DNA of 64,000 bases. It comes from Metellina segmentata. Lineage: Eukaryota > Arthropoda > Arachnida > Araneae > Tetragnathidae. This document shows, one piece after another, positions 45,705-58,298 of the stretch (the first letter of the stretch is position 1; every line of letters begins with the position of its first letter). A model generated the notes under the pieces. It was not told the origin of the DNA, ran no database searches, and saw only the letters and a list, made by a program, of their open reading frames with translations. Location: the NCBI GenBank assembly GCA_947359465.1, contig OX375872.1, positions 83,074,931-83,138,930 of the forward strand, given 5' to 3'. The translations under genes and the position numbers were made by a program.

Positions 45705-46108
45705 CCATAAGTCACTTTTTGTCGAAATCGAGTTTAAGGTAAAATTATATTCTTTAGAGGTAGACGCATCTTTTAGAAGTGAAACCCCACGAGTCAGGTC
45801 ATTCTACATAGAGTTGACTCGTATGAAAGTTTTTGTTTATTTGAGAAAGCCCATAAGTCTCTGACTTATGGGCGTTCTGGAATAAACGAAGCTCATACAT
45901 CACTAACTTATGGGCTTTCTAGAATAAACGAAAACTTTCATACGGGTTAACTCTATGTAGAATGACCTGACTAGGTTTTTTATTATTTTCTAAAAGATAT
46001 AAGTCTACGTCTGAAGACTACTCTACATAGATTTGATGATTTTTATATGATTTTATATGATATGATTTTTACCGAAAACTCGATTTCGAGAAAATAGTGA
46101 CTTATAGG
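45705..46108. repeat. About 400-bp palindrome (foldback)
   Basis: The left arm (45705-45865) matches the reverse of the right arm (45905-46108), with a 60-bp extra segment in the right arm. Matching landmarks are AGTCAGGTCATTCTACATAG with its reverse near 45950, and TCGAAATCGAGTTT with its reverse near 46080. The centre carries three copies of the ACTTATGGGC-like motif. Confidence 0.85.
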
Positions 46109-46184
46109 AGTAAAGTTCCAAAGGATGAGAAAATCGCTTTTAAAATCTCGCAGTTCATGCAGTTTGCACTCTTTCAAACATTAG

Positions 46185-46460
46185 GATGTTGAAATCGCCA
46201 AACCTTTTAATGATGGGTTTTGCATCCACACTTTTAGGGTTAACAACAATAAAAAGCTGCTACTGTCACTCCCAAATAAACCAGTATATCCAAGTGGGAA
46301 AATCCCCATAAACAAGAAAAAAATTGAAGACATTAATAAACTGAAGAAATACATCCCAAATGAAGAAAACATTCAAGCATTCTACAAAGAGATAGTTCAC
46401 CAGTGTTCTACAGGTACATCTGATTCTCAGTTGACAGAGAACTACGCTACTGATGAATAA
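46185..46460 (+). pseudogene. Transposase-like C-terminal frame of the 30-bp TIR element
   Basis: A 91-codon frame follows an ACATTAG that could be a splice acceptor. It reads DVEIAKPFNDGFCIHTF, LLLSLPNKPVYPSGKIPIN, then DINKLKKYIPNEENIQAFYK and ends ENYATDE. The final part, short alternating Pro/Lys text followed by LKKYIPxxxxxFY, resembles the C-terminal end of some insect DDE transposase-like proteins ('LLKYIPxxHHxFYxxL'). I recognise the style but cannot name the superfamily. The catalytic region is missing and replaced by the palindrome. Confidence 0.5.
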
Positions 46461-46861
46461 ATTTTATTTCACCATTTATACCATTCGTATTCATAAAACT
46501 TAATCTTTTTGGGGTTTCATATTTATTTAATGTTTCTACTTGTTTAAGAATGCATATTTGAGGTGAACTAAGTGTACTTTTTATTTTATACAGTTTAGAA
46601 TGCAATTACTTTTTGCCAAAAGTATATGTATTTCAGAAACCCCATAAGTCAACTAACTTTAAAAATCCATAATAATTTAATTATTTATCTTTTGAGATCT
46701 CCATTGAGCACAAAGATTGTATTTAGCTCCAAACAATACATTTTATTAGAAATAATAATATAGAGGTTGTCGGTTATCGCAGAAACAGTTTTTTCTCGAT
46801 TTCCCAAAAATTATTCTTACCTGACTTATGGGGTTTCTCAAACAACCGATTCAATTAGTAT

Positions 46862-49800
46862 TGAGATCAATCAACTTTCCTACATCAATTCGGAAATCGT
46901 TCTTTGGAATATTTGTCGGCGAACTGCTGAAATCGTGCTAGGAAAACAAGGCAACTTACGTTACAATCGGAATAAATACTGGAATCCGCAGAAACGCTAC
47001 CATCGCCTAGATTTAGCTTGACAGAAAGAAAATACCTCTCATAAAACATTACTTTCCATCCCACATAGCGTACGATCAATCTACCATAAGCCACATACAC
47101 ATGTTGCTTTTCCGTCATCAACTGAAATACAACTTTATAATTTAACTTGATCTCCTCCTTTTCAACAATCCCCACTTCAAATGTAACTCACTTAATTTGT
47201 AACTTTCAAATAAACTATGAAAAAAATAAACAAGCAAAATAATCACTGCAATACGAATTTTGGCGAAAAAATTCTTTACCCATACCGCATTTTAATTAAA
47301 ACGCAGTTACATAGATTGTATCTCCTCGTAAAAGTTGGCAGTAATTGCAGCAAATTAAAGATTACACGGGAGCATAATAACTAATTTTCTGGATGCTTTA
47401 ACTCCAATTTCCGTTCAAGGTATCCGATTGAGTTGAATTAATTTTCACGTGGCCCTTATTTTCCCGATTTAAATTCTAAAAGTTAATTAACTGGCGAAAT
47501 GAAATCTTATTTTACCTGGAAAATTTTTCAGACTCAAACAACACATTCTTCGCTTTAACTTAAGTGCAAGAATATCTTGTTCTCTAATTGTGAGCGGGCT
47601 CAAATGTCCGACGCGCTTCTTGAAAGAAAAGTTAATCGACATGCTGTCATAGTTACTATGTTGAATCGATTTAGTTTTTAGTGAAAGTCATTTCTAAGGT
47701 TACAATCGGAACTAGTTATTTTCAACTATGAAAATATTTTGTTGCTCCAAGTCGTGTGTTCGTAAATGAAATATCTTTACACATTTTTAAAATTAACAGT
47801 ACCTTTTGAGAATAGCTCACCTAAGATGTGCATTAAAAGTTAAAGTTGCTTTACTATCATAATCTAGAGTATAACGTAATATTTCTATAAAACAAACTAT
47901 AAAAAAAACTTAATGTTTCCTATAATATTTTACTTTTTTGTAAATCTTACTTTCCAAACTCTTTTACTTACGCTTAACTGATATGGCTAACTTTATATTC
48001 TAAAATAAAGGGTTTTAAATTAGTAAAAAATTGCGAAAGTTAAAAATAACTGTGAAAGTTTTGAAGAAAAGTATATTAAAGCATTATATATATTTAGAAA
48101 GAAATATTACAAATTTAAAGCAATCGATCACTTTTATGGGTGAAACAACTAATTTCGATCAATAAAAATAAGCTATTTGGCCCTAGTCACAAAATTCTTT
48201 AGATTTATTTTGTACAAATTTTCCATGAAAGATTTATTGCTTGGAGGTTTAGCTCATGTATTGTTATAGATATGTGGAATGACCACATCTCTTTGTATAT
48301 GTATATTTTTAAATATTTTTTAATCAAACACGAATAGATGAATCTAAATCAAAACATTACTTTATGCTTTAGTAAGCTTATTTTTACGTTTTAAAATTTA
48401 TTTTGGTATTCTTGAGTCAAGCCTTGTGAACAAACCTGTACCACGAGGAAAGTTTTATTTTCGGCAGACTGTAATATACAAACAAATTCTTACTCTCGGC
48501 AGTATTTCAGCTGCAATTCTCCCCTGCATTCTTGCATAAAACGTTTTTGGACTATAAAAATGAGAGCGTAATATTGATGTGGAAAAGGAGAATTCTCATT
48601 TTCAAAATGAGAGGAAGCTAAAACTTTTCAGCAAATCTGCATTTCTGAATGCGTTTCTTAGCATCCAGCAGCGAATTACTTCTTTTTACCTCAGAAGATT
48701 AATTCTTCTGAACACCATTTTAAGACCGAAATAAAAGTTCTAATAGACTTGCAGTTGCTCTGAGCATGAAATGCGAAGCGACATCAAACAGCTTTAGAAA
48801 AGAAAACAATTACAGAGAAAACTTTCTCTAAGAAAGTCAGACTTAGCCAGTTTATTTGCTTACGACAATTTTATTAAATTCAAGTTAGCTTGAACCTGAA
48901 AGCATGAGAGATTTGTTTAATATTACATTCATATATGTTGAAGCGTTAACAAACTCTAAAATGATACCATTTTACTAACCGTGAATTTTTTAGAGATCAA
49001 ATATGTTAAAACTGGTAAGTCAGGCATGTTTCCTAACATCTTTCTCTAAAATCTCTATTATCAGATAAAAGGTTTTGTGAATATATACAAACGGCATAAC
49101 AGATTTAATTTATTTATCGAACCCCACCCCCATTTAATTTTACTATAATAAAATTCCTACGATGTTAAAAAAATATTTAACATTTAATAAACATTTGGAG
49201 CAAAATGCTAGTATAAACATGATAGAAAAACGTTTATGTAGATTATCCACACATTTGATAAATCTATATATGCGCCACATATTTTATGAGTTGACGATAT
49301 ATGCGCACATGTTGGAATTCTATCCATGCAGATTATTTCAGCTTCTCTTAGTTTTCATGTAAAAATATTTTTATTGTTAATAATGAACGGATTGTACAGG
49401 AAATATTTGCTTAAATTAGTTTTATAACGAACTCTAATAGCATATAAAAGCCTATCTAACTTAACAATATTCAGTTCATGAATGGTAAATTTCAGTTAGA
49501 GAAAGTACAACAAAAATAATCTTGAGATAGATTGAGCACAATGTTGTACAATTATTTAATTTTAGGCCTTCTTTCGTTATTTTGCATGCTCCTCGAAGCT
49601 TTTCAGTACTGTACCCTCTTTCAGAAGAATAATCCTCGTAAGCTTTGAATTTCACCCGATTTCCTTGTTTATAACAATGTGAGAACTCATTTAAATATGA
49701 AATTAGTGTTAATCTAGAAAAATAAATTAGAGAAACAAACAGAGCTTAAGCTTCATTATTCTGATCACGGTGAAATTATAACCTTTGAAATAGAAACTCC

Positions 49801-52020
49801 CAGCTGCACTGAGACCAGCGTTTTTGTTCATCTTAAGATAGCGCACTTAGTTGGTATAACCGAGAGACAAATTTCATTTCATTTGATAAAAAGTTTGTTT
49901 AACGGTGCAAGGATCTCACCATATACTGTTTAATTAAGCAGTTTTTAATTAACTGAGTTCTTCAATTTTGTCGACTCTTCATGCTTTAAAAGTCAGTGAA
50001 GTATATATTTCCATTGGAAAATAGTAGTTTAGTGAACACCGAATTTTTTTGTGATGTTTGACATGATTATTTCTAGTTGTCGAGCTATATATTTGAATCA
50101 CCATTACAAATGTAAACCATTAATTTTAACCATTTATCTGGAAGTAATCAATATTTAGTTTAGTTTTTGCTTTGAAATATGTTACGCTGAGTGATTTTTA
50201 TCAATTGCACAGAAAGTGTAAAAACTAAAAGAAAATTAGTTGAGATATAACGAAATTAAAATAAATTTTAAACTATACTATATACAACATACTTATTAGA
50301 GAAGGCTTTAGTATTTTTAGTCGGGGATTCATGAATACATATTAAACTTCTTTGCATAATAATTTTGAAATACATTTTGAATAGAAGAACGATAAATCTC
50401 TAAGATGGATGGGTTTGATGAAATTAATATAGATAATGAATTCGAAACAAGGGGAATAGATACAGTTAAATAACTTTATACATGTTTTCAACAATATTTT
50501 AGCATCATGAACCAAGTAACTTCGCAATATTTCGCTTTTACTGTGCATCTTAGTAAATTTTCGAATAAGAAAGTTGAGTTCCCTTAGGTCTATTAACATA
50601 CTTGAATTCAAATTTTATTGGATTCGTAGCTACGAGATGAAAAGTTTGAAATGAAAGAACATCTAAAAAGTTTATTGTAACTTATGCGTGACTCATGTTC
50701 ACTTGATTGTGACTAGATTAAGAGATATGTCATTTTAAAGCATGTCCATTATATACATACAATCGCGGGGAAAAAAATCACCCCTCTTCATTCAAGAAAT
50801 TTTAACAGTAAAAAAGATTCAAAAATGTCGTTTGACAGAATTTAACGTCCCTTCTATAGATTCAAATTCATAAAACTTGCATAAGGGGTCGTCTTCATAT
50901 CAAACTTAGCACCAACTTCATAAATTCCAAAATGAACCCCTATTTCAACCCAAAATTTCAACCCAAAATTTCGTATTTATATCAAAATTTAACTACAGAT
51001 ACCAAATTTCATGTAAGTCTTATAGTTTCGAAGTCGAGTACAGAAATTTTGGAGATCCTAATGTTAAATCAGTTTCTTACACTTTTATGCATTCCTTCCT
51101 AAATAATATTACTATAGACCTGATATTTTGTACCATGTTACTGTTAAGCAACCCAAGGAAAATCCACCTAATATTTTATTTGAAAAATAGTTTTTAGTGT
51201 GTAATAATAATTATTAAATTAATGTTTGAAAAAAAATTATGATTTGGAAGCTCATTATATTTTGACGTGAATCGATTTAGAAGGACTTCTATTATGGCCA
51301 TACAAACTTTCAGCACATTCCAATAAATAGTATTTCGTTTACATTAAATATTCCTCATTACTGCAATTTTAGGGGCCAACCAAAACTTTAAAAACCGTAT
51401 GACAAACCTAGGATAATAATTATCGGATTGTTTGCATTAGCGTAAATAATTATGTAATTCTCAAATCGTTTGCACTTGCGTAGTAAATATACTAATTCTC
51501 GGATCGCTGAAAAATATGTTTGAAATACTGTTCACATTGAAATTCGGGTAGCTATAACTACAATTAATCTCGATCTACAAATAACGACTTTCTATTTTGA
51601 GATGATCCCTGAAATTTGCACGAACTTAAGGATTGAATATCTCGGGATATAAAAGTAGTAGAATCATGAAATTTTATTTTCAGGAGGCTAATTTAATGCT
51701 GCATAATATGATTATGGCATCCAAACATGGTATTTCCATTCGAAATTTAGTTGTTTGTTCAATATTTGATATAAAAACGTCTTCACATGCAATTTTTTGA
51801 ATTTTAATTTGTATTTGTAGAGGACGTTATTCCCTATTGAATGATACTTTTGAATTTGCTCTAGTATTAAAAGCTCTTAAAATATAGGAGGTGGTTCGAT
51901 TTTTTCCGTTACTACGTATTTACTTATATAATCTATCAATAAGATGTATCTATAAACAAAACTAAATCCGTTTCAAAATCTAATTCGTAAGCCAACTAGT
52001 ATATAAACTAGTATGCATTA
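46862..52020. other. 5-kb stretch with no gene or repeat recognised
   Basis: Uniformly AT-rich, with only short open frames (for example 49162-49362 and 50342-50611) and no SINE or MITE copies. This absence contrasts with the rest of the window. It may be intronic or intergenic. Confidence 0.55.
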
Positions 52021-52099
52021 CTTAAGCAACAAAGTAACTTTTCAGAATACAGCCAAGAAGTTGTAGAAAAGGGCTTTTTGCGACCAGTATAATGAGAAG

Positions 52100-53300
52100 C
52101 CGAATCAGTAGAAAGGTGATACATATGCAAATATCAAGAGCATGACGTCAGAGGTGACGTGAGGTCACGCAAAACACGTGGAGTCAGCACGCGCAGTGCA
52201 ATGCAACTTAATAAGAAGGAGGAAAGGCTCATTTCCAGACATTCACTGCAAGTGAGATCATACGTACAATATGGGTACAAGAAACCATCAGGACGCCTAA
52301 ATACATGTGGTAGAATGTCCGGCAAGCTTGAGGAGGGGGGGGGGGCGTAGTATGAAGAGTGTTGCCCAAGAGTTTGGAATTAACAAAAGTGGTGTTTCAC
52401 AAGCTTGGAAAGCCTTCCAAAGGACAGGTACGGCTGCTAGAAAGGTTAGTGGTGGTCGGCCAAGAAAAACAACGGCAATGACCTATACATCGTCGCGCAG
52501 GCGAAAAGAGATCGAAACCAGACAGCGGGAAACAATGCTCAGCAGCTGCGTATGGCAACCGAACGACAGGCGTCCCCGTTTACTGTGTCCAGATGCCTTC
52601 ATAAAGGGCCTATTCGCCCGCCGTCCTGAACGCTACATACCATTGACAACAGCCCATCGGAGGCACCGTTTACAGTGGTGCAGCGAACACAGATACTGGA
52701 CATCTCATCAATGGAGTCACGTCTTCTTTATTGACGTGAGTCGTTTCAATCTGACAAACTATTTTCGGTGCCAGTAGATATGGAGAGAAGTAGGTACACG
52801 CTTTCATCCCACTAACATCAGAGAAAGAGACTGTTGGGGTCGTCCTGGCGTGCTTATGTGGGGAGGCATTATGATGAACGGAATGGCGGAGCCCCACGTT
52901 TCTGACAGAGGTTGTTCAGTTACCGGAGATCGTTACTGTGATGAAGTTATCCTCCCCCACGTGCGTCTGCTTCGAGGTGCCATTGGTCAAGACTTTGTTT
53001 TTATGGACAACAACGCACAGCCAGACAAGTCCCATACTGTTCAGGAGCTTTTAGAAAGTGAAGATATACGTAGAATGGATTGGCCTGCGTTGTCTCCTGA
53101 TTTAAATCCCATTGAACATGTGTGTAATGCTCTGGGGAGAAGCCTGGAGGCACGATCGTATCCCCCGGAAAACACTAGACAACTGACACAGATGCTAATT
53201 GAGGAATGGGCACTCTTACCTCAAGAACTGTTGGATAACATAGTGTTGAGTATGGACAGACGGTGCAACTCCGAAGATCATGGGCCTATCCGTGTAGGAG
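52100..53300 (+). pseudogene. Fourth Tc1-like transposase pseudogene
   Basis: The N-terminus appears near 52310 as MSGKLEEGGG, frameshifted in a G run (52331-52346), then RSMKSVAQEFGINKSGVSQA with helix-turn-helix features and a GGRPRK hinge (52455). The catalytic half reads SHVFFIDVSRFNL (first Asp kept; the usual E-S-R-F Glu is Val), VLMWGGIMMNG, and FVFMDNNAQPDKS, where the catalytic D-N-A-R-P-H has become N-N-A-Q-P-D. It ends with SPDLNPIEHVCNALGR with the final Glu present. A stop near 52775 breaks the frame before 52850-53260. It is not active. The last frame runs on into unrelated GC-rich sequence. Confidence 0.82.
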
Positions 53301-53334
53301 GAATATGTCAGTCTCTAAGTGGCGAAGCCGCTCT

Positions 53335-53930
53335 AGCCAGCAGGCTATCGGTTTGGGTCGTAGGAACTGGCACAGGGCGATGCCGCTGTTCCTGCGATCA
53401 AGTAGCGACAGGAACCTCCTTAGGTGCCACACGGAAACTAGCGGTGCCGGGACCACTCCCCGGCTGCCCTAGGCCAATACCTGTACGCTAACGAAATAAG
53501 GCTATCTGGCGGACGGCAAGGGTCTGCAAGACTCCATAGATGATGGTATCGGTTGCCCACGGTACCGGATTAACAGGATGTTGGGGCAGCCTGCTGTTCC
53601 GTTGGGCTACTCAGGAATGCCGATAGGTTCCTAGGAGATGCCTGGGTGTGCGACTCTGACCCTTCGGCACGAATCTATGAAGAAAACTTTTCCGGCTCGA
53701 AACGGACCTAAGGTTGACTGATATCTTTGAGCCGGATCACATATCTTTAGCGCACACATTCCGGGGTCGACCACGTCCACGCCCTATCGTGTTCATCCTG
53801 GACAGATAAGGGTTTTTCGGACGGCGTGTCACCAGGCCCACTTCTCCATTATCTCATTAGAGGCTTTCCCTAGCTTCGGCTAATCCGCTGTGGGTTTTCA
53901 GTAACTCGGTACGGAGGGGTCTGCTTCCAT
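53335..53930. other. GC-rich island of unknown origin
   Basis: From GCCGCTCTAGCCAGCAGG on, about 600 bp are markedly richer in G and C than anything else in the window and full of CG dinucleotides. A GGAAGGAAGGAAGG run follows at about 53935. I see no rRNA, tRNA or protein family. It starts at the broken end of the Tc1 pseudogene. A LINE 5' UTR or an unrelated insertion is possible. Confidence 0.55.
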
Positions 53931-53959
53931 TCGAAGGAAGGAAGGAAGGACAGACGGTG

Positions 53960-54705
53960 CCACGTAACCATTGCAGTTAGTGGAGTCATATCCCTTACTA
54001 AGGGACTTTGATTTGTTGTTCTCCCTCTTAGCCAAACAATGTTTTGTACCAACTCCATTCTGTCAATAATGCCCTTTTCTGCTTCGTTCCATACTATATG
54101 CGTCCTATTCATTTTATTATACAATGCTTTCTTCATAGTTTAAATACTACATTGTGCCTCTGTGGTATGAATTTTATGTCTACCAGTTGATTTTTTGCGG
54201 AATTGCGGCAAAATAAAAAAGTTGCTTAAGTTTTGCATACTAGTATATTTAATTTGTGCATGAAACATAAACTAATCAGTTATTAAGACTTAAGTTTCGC
54301 TTAGTTTTATAAATTAATATTTTAAGCAAAGTAAAAATATTTTAATAATTGCTTATTTTTAAGGATTATGTACTATTGATATTTTTCAACTGTTTATGTT
54401 TTTTTCAATTCAAAAACATTTAATAAAACTGGATTATTTACAAATAGAATTTTATCAAAGGAACTAGCTAATAAATGTTTATTAGAAAAGTAAAATATTT
54501 CTTTATTTATATATGATTTACACACACAAGAAGAAATTATAATAAGTTAAGATCAATATTTGTACGTGTTTTTAAACTTTTGAACCACTGCTGATCATTA
54601 GGTCTTAGACTATGACGGACATCTGCTGTATCAGACATAGCAGAGACCACATTTTTAAGGAAACCTTAAAAATATTCTACAATAAGATGGATCAACATTC
54701 AAGCA
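53960..54705. other. No gene seen
   Basis: Returns to AT-rich sequence. An 88-codon minus frame (53870-54136) spans the border and is unassigned. Confidence 0.5.
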
Positions 54706-54713
54706 TATATTAA

Positions 54714-54932
54714 CCCTCCTGGTGGTTATATCTATGATAGTACCTCTACTTTAGAAAAACTGACCAGATAGTGATGGACGAGATATTTAGTCATTAGAAG
54801 AAAACTGATCAGATCTTGATCCCTTAATCATAAAAAAATTAGCAACGTCTTGATGGCGAGATGTTTCGTCAGTAGCAAAATTGGTAGATCTTGATGTACG
54901 AGATACTTCGTCGAAACCAATTGGAGGGTGAT
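54714..54932 (+). mobile_element. TTAA MITE family copy 8
   Basis: Begins ATTAACCCTCCTGGTGG and ends GAAACCAATTGGAGGGTGA, so the right TTAA is lost. Four internal units with GATCTTGAT and GACGAGATAT/TCGTC motifs are visible. It is one of the best preserved copies. Confidence 0.82.
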
Positions 54933-54997
54933 ATCCACCATATTTTTATTGGTAATTATTTTCATAGAGGATTGAGTAATAAAAATATCCATTCAAG

Positions 54998-55288
54998 CTT
55001 CGCGATAGCCAGCCTGGAAGAGAATCGAATCGGCAACTGGAGGTTTGCGGATTCGAAACTCGACCCAATCAAAGACCACCGTGTACGCGGTGGCTGGATC
55101 ACGTGAAATCTACCGTAGACTTAAAATGTCGGCACGTTGGCGTGATGTGGAAGTTTGGAGAGAGGGGTAATTTCCCTTCTCGAAGATATTTTCCTTCGGT
55201 AATGGATCTGGATCGTAGCCAATAGCCCTTTGTGTTACTCTAGAATGACTTTAATTCAACTACTTACCTACCTACCTACCTACCTACA
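54998..55288 (+). mobile_element. SINE with long (TACC)n tail
   Basis: Head type A (GATAGCCAGCCTGG and GATTCGAAACTC), the body with GATCACGTGAAATCTACC, and a 3' end GACTTTAATTCAACTACTT, then five TACC units. Confidence 0.8.
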
Positions 55289-55289
55289 A

Positions 55290-56085
55290 AAGATTTAAGC
55301 ATAGTTGAGTTGTCACTGAGAATATGGATGGAAATAAATGATATCAACAAAGCAAAGCTTTCGGGTTTTACGGTATGTCCTTTTCTATTGCCATCAAAAC
55401 AGAAACGGAAAAAGAAATGAAGGAAATCGATGAGTTTTGAGTCGCAAGAAGGGAAGTTCATCGAACAAATAGCCCTAGATGGGTTGGCAATCAGGCGTAT
55501 CAATATTTAATTAAATACCAGGCTCATCTCCGATTGCCTGAAAAAATCAACAAAAACAGATGCCCATGAGCTAATTTCGTGTGTGGCGTTGCATCTTAGA
55601 TGTGTGCGGAAAGTATTTTTTCGAAAATATTTTACTTTTCTTCCCGTTAAACAGTTCGAGTAATAGAATAGCTTCATGCTCCAGAGCATTAAGTAATTAC
55701 TTATGCAAAAAAAAAAGACAAATTACGGTACAATCGGAACAAAAGCATACAAGTTAACCTAGCCTCGAATTTCTTTTACTGAGGTATAATTAAGCCAGAA
55801 AACTAATGCATTGAATAAAGAGAGACGATTGAATTTTGTGGATGCTCTTTTTTACTTTCTCAGTCACAGCTTTTACCCAAACAAGCTGTACTTGTAGCTT
55901 CGAGGCTTCCGTAAGAGCCGCTTTGTGAATAGAAAAGCGTTGTTTTCGAACATTAGAGTCCAGCCGTTATTCGAATCGGCCTCTGGGGTCAGACACCAAT
56001 TCCCTTATGGCTCCTAAGGTGTCAGAGAGAGCGATCCTTTCAAATAAGAAAGAAAATTATTGAGATGTGATTATCTTTTTAGGTT
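55290..56085. other. No gene seen
   Basis: AT-rich; short minus frames (55276-55503, 55507-55689) are unassigned. Confidence 0.45.
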
Positions 56086-56089
56086 TTAA

Positions 56090-56610
56090 TTGTCACTTGC
56101 GTTCATGGGACCTCAGAGATGAGGGAAAGTCTGCTTCCTTTTAACCCTCCGAAGTTGTTCTTTTAACTCTATGAGGATCTTCCTTTCAACCTTGTGAGAT
56201 CTTGTTTTGATTGAGGGGAGTACCATCCTTCTAAATAAGAAGAAAGAACATTATTGATATGTCATTATCCTGGTTTTTTTTTTGACATAATTTTTATTAT
56301 GGGATAGCAGAGAATGAGGTGAAATCTGCTTCCTTTCAAGTTTATTTTTCCCTCAAGTTGTTCTTTTAACTATGAGGTTTTCCTTTTGACCCTTTGAAAT
56401 TGTTCTTTTAACTCCTTGAACTTCTTCTTTTTAACCCTCTATTATTGTTTTTTAACCCTCTGAGGGACTTCCTTCTAACCCTCGAGGGTTTTTTCTTTTA
56501 AACTTGTGAGATCTTTTATGGAATGAGGTGAGCGCCATCATTTTACTGAAACTTATTTTTATGGAATTCCAGAGGTGAAATATGCTTGGTTTTAACCATC
56601 TGAAGGTCAT
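56090..56610. repeat. Degenerate repeats rich in TTTTAACCCTCTGA
   Basis: Motifs such as AAATCTGCTTCCTTT, TTGTTCTTTTAACT and AACCCTC recur irregularly with a loose higher-order period near 200 bp. An old minisatellite is likely. Confidence 0.6.
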
Positions 56611-57335
56611 ACAGGCATTTTCTCACCATTCAACATGCAGCTTTCTCTGCATGGCTTCTAACCAATTTTCGACTTCATGCCCGATAAAATGTTTCCTGGG
56701 ATTTTTCCAACCAGTAGAGGTGACTACTTAGTCATTAAGTGTGTTGTAGGTAAAATAACTAGTACATTAAATGGAAATCTCGTGATGTGATCTGGGGAAT
56801 ATAGTGAGATTACCAATAAATAACACAGGAAATATTATACACTTAGTTTATTACGTTAATTATGCATGTGCTAAATTAATTCATTGGCTACAACTTCCAT
56901 AAAAAAGCGACAATTAATTTAGATTGAAAACAATATACATGTATATAAGCATTTTAAGTGCACTTAAATTTGTAATTTGCGTTCTCAAAGCAATAGTATA
57001 TAATCTTACACAATTTTTTTTTTACAGACATTAATACGGGAAACTACATGGAAACAATTTATAAAATATTGATTCCTGAATCTAGTTTGTTTTTTAATTC
57101 AAAAATATACTCAGGAAGGTTCAACATTTTCAATTAGAATATAAAAAGGACTGAATGTGGCATTTTTGAATGAACTGAATGCGCATGCGAATAAAATTTT
57201 ACTATAAAGATTAAATGTTTCTTTTCTACTTAAGTGTGAAGACAAAGTATACACAGGAGATAGATACACGATTTAACTTAGTAAGACATGATAAATATTT
57301 GTACAGATATTTTCTTAAATGGTAGAGAATTTGTC
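56611..57335. other. No gene seen
   Basis: AT-rich, nothing recognised. Confidence 0.5.
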
Positions 57336-57339
57336 TATT

Positions 57340-58240
57340 GTTAATGGTGAAGTCTCAACGTCTAGGGTTAGCTTGTCGCTCTGCTGTCGTTTTTCTGCTA
57401 AGCGAAGGAATTTGCTATTGGAAATTTCTTCTTAGTTGGGGAAGCAGGACCTCTGACCCGACAATCTGAAATACTTACGGATTTAGGGAAGACCCCAAGA
57501 AGTTTTGACAGACCGCCCGACAGTGGTTTGGCGAGATACGCTTTCCACAGTGGTCGTTGTGAAAACGAAAGTGAGACATAGCCTGGGTCAACCGCAGGTT
57601 GGGAAGCTCCTCAACATGCACTTGTAGCTGGAGGTAGATGTTTAGGTCATCCTTACGTGAACCCTAAACGTTGTCTGTAAAAGAGAGATGGATAGCGCCT
57701 TATCCCTATTTGCCCATCCTAACTTTTTAGACTAGTGTGGCTTTGCGCTTACAAGTCTAATGAAATTTATACATAGGCATTTATGTCTTACTTCTGTGAC
57801 CGTTTAGAATTCCGTGAATCTACACGCCTCATCAGGGTTTGTTCAGATTCTGAACCGTTCTCCAGACCCTCTGCGGAAGGCTAGGAGTCGTCTACTTCAC
57901 AAATATACCCAAGTGGCGTATCACACGGAGACACTTCGGGTGATGCAAAATGTCACTGGGTCGATCTCTGATGAATTCAAGTTCTTCTCAGAGGTGCGTT
58001 GTATGCCTGCAGTCAAGCATGTAGTGAAGATAATCACCTTCTTCACCACATAAACATATGTCCGACATCGGGAATCGTGTGTGGAAGAAATATTCCAGGA
58101 ACCTTCGGTGGTTAGTCAGTAGTTGGATTACAAAGGGGTTGTACAGAAGCATTCTGATATTCGATGTTGGGAATAATTGCATTGTAAATCGATCTTCCTA
58201 TGAGATTTGCCATTAACTTCCCACATCCTTAATCAGATAT

Positions 58241-58298
<58 letters not shown>

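Larger units (their letters stand above)
45685..46851. mobile_element. DNA transposon with perfect 30-bp inverted ends and internal foldback
   Basis: Positions 45685-45714 (starting AATCGGTTGTTTGAG and ending CATAAGTCA) and 46822-46851 are exact inverted copies. Between them are a large palindrome (45705-46108), a transposase-like C-terminal frame (46185-46460), and further copies of ACCCCATAAGTCA. The target duplication is unclear and the superfamily is not assigned. Confidence 0.82.

Noticed and set aside
53335..53930. Ribosomal RNA fragment as the source of the GC-rich island
   Set aside because: I could not find any conserved 18S, 5.8S or 28S core segment in it.
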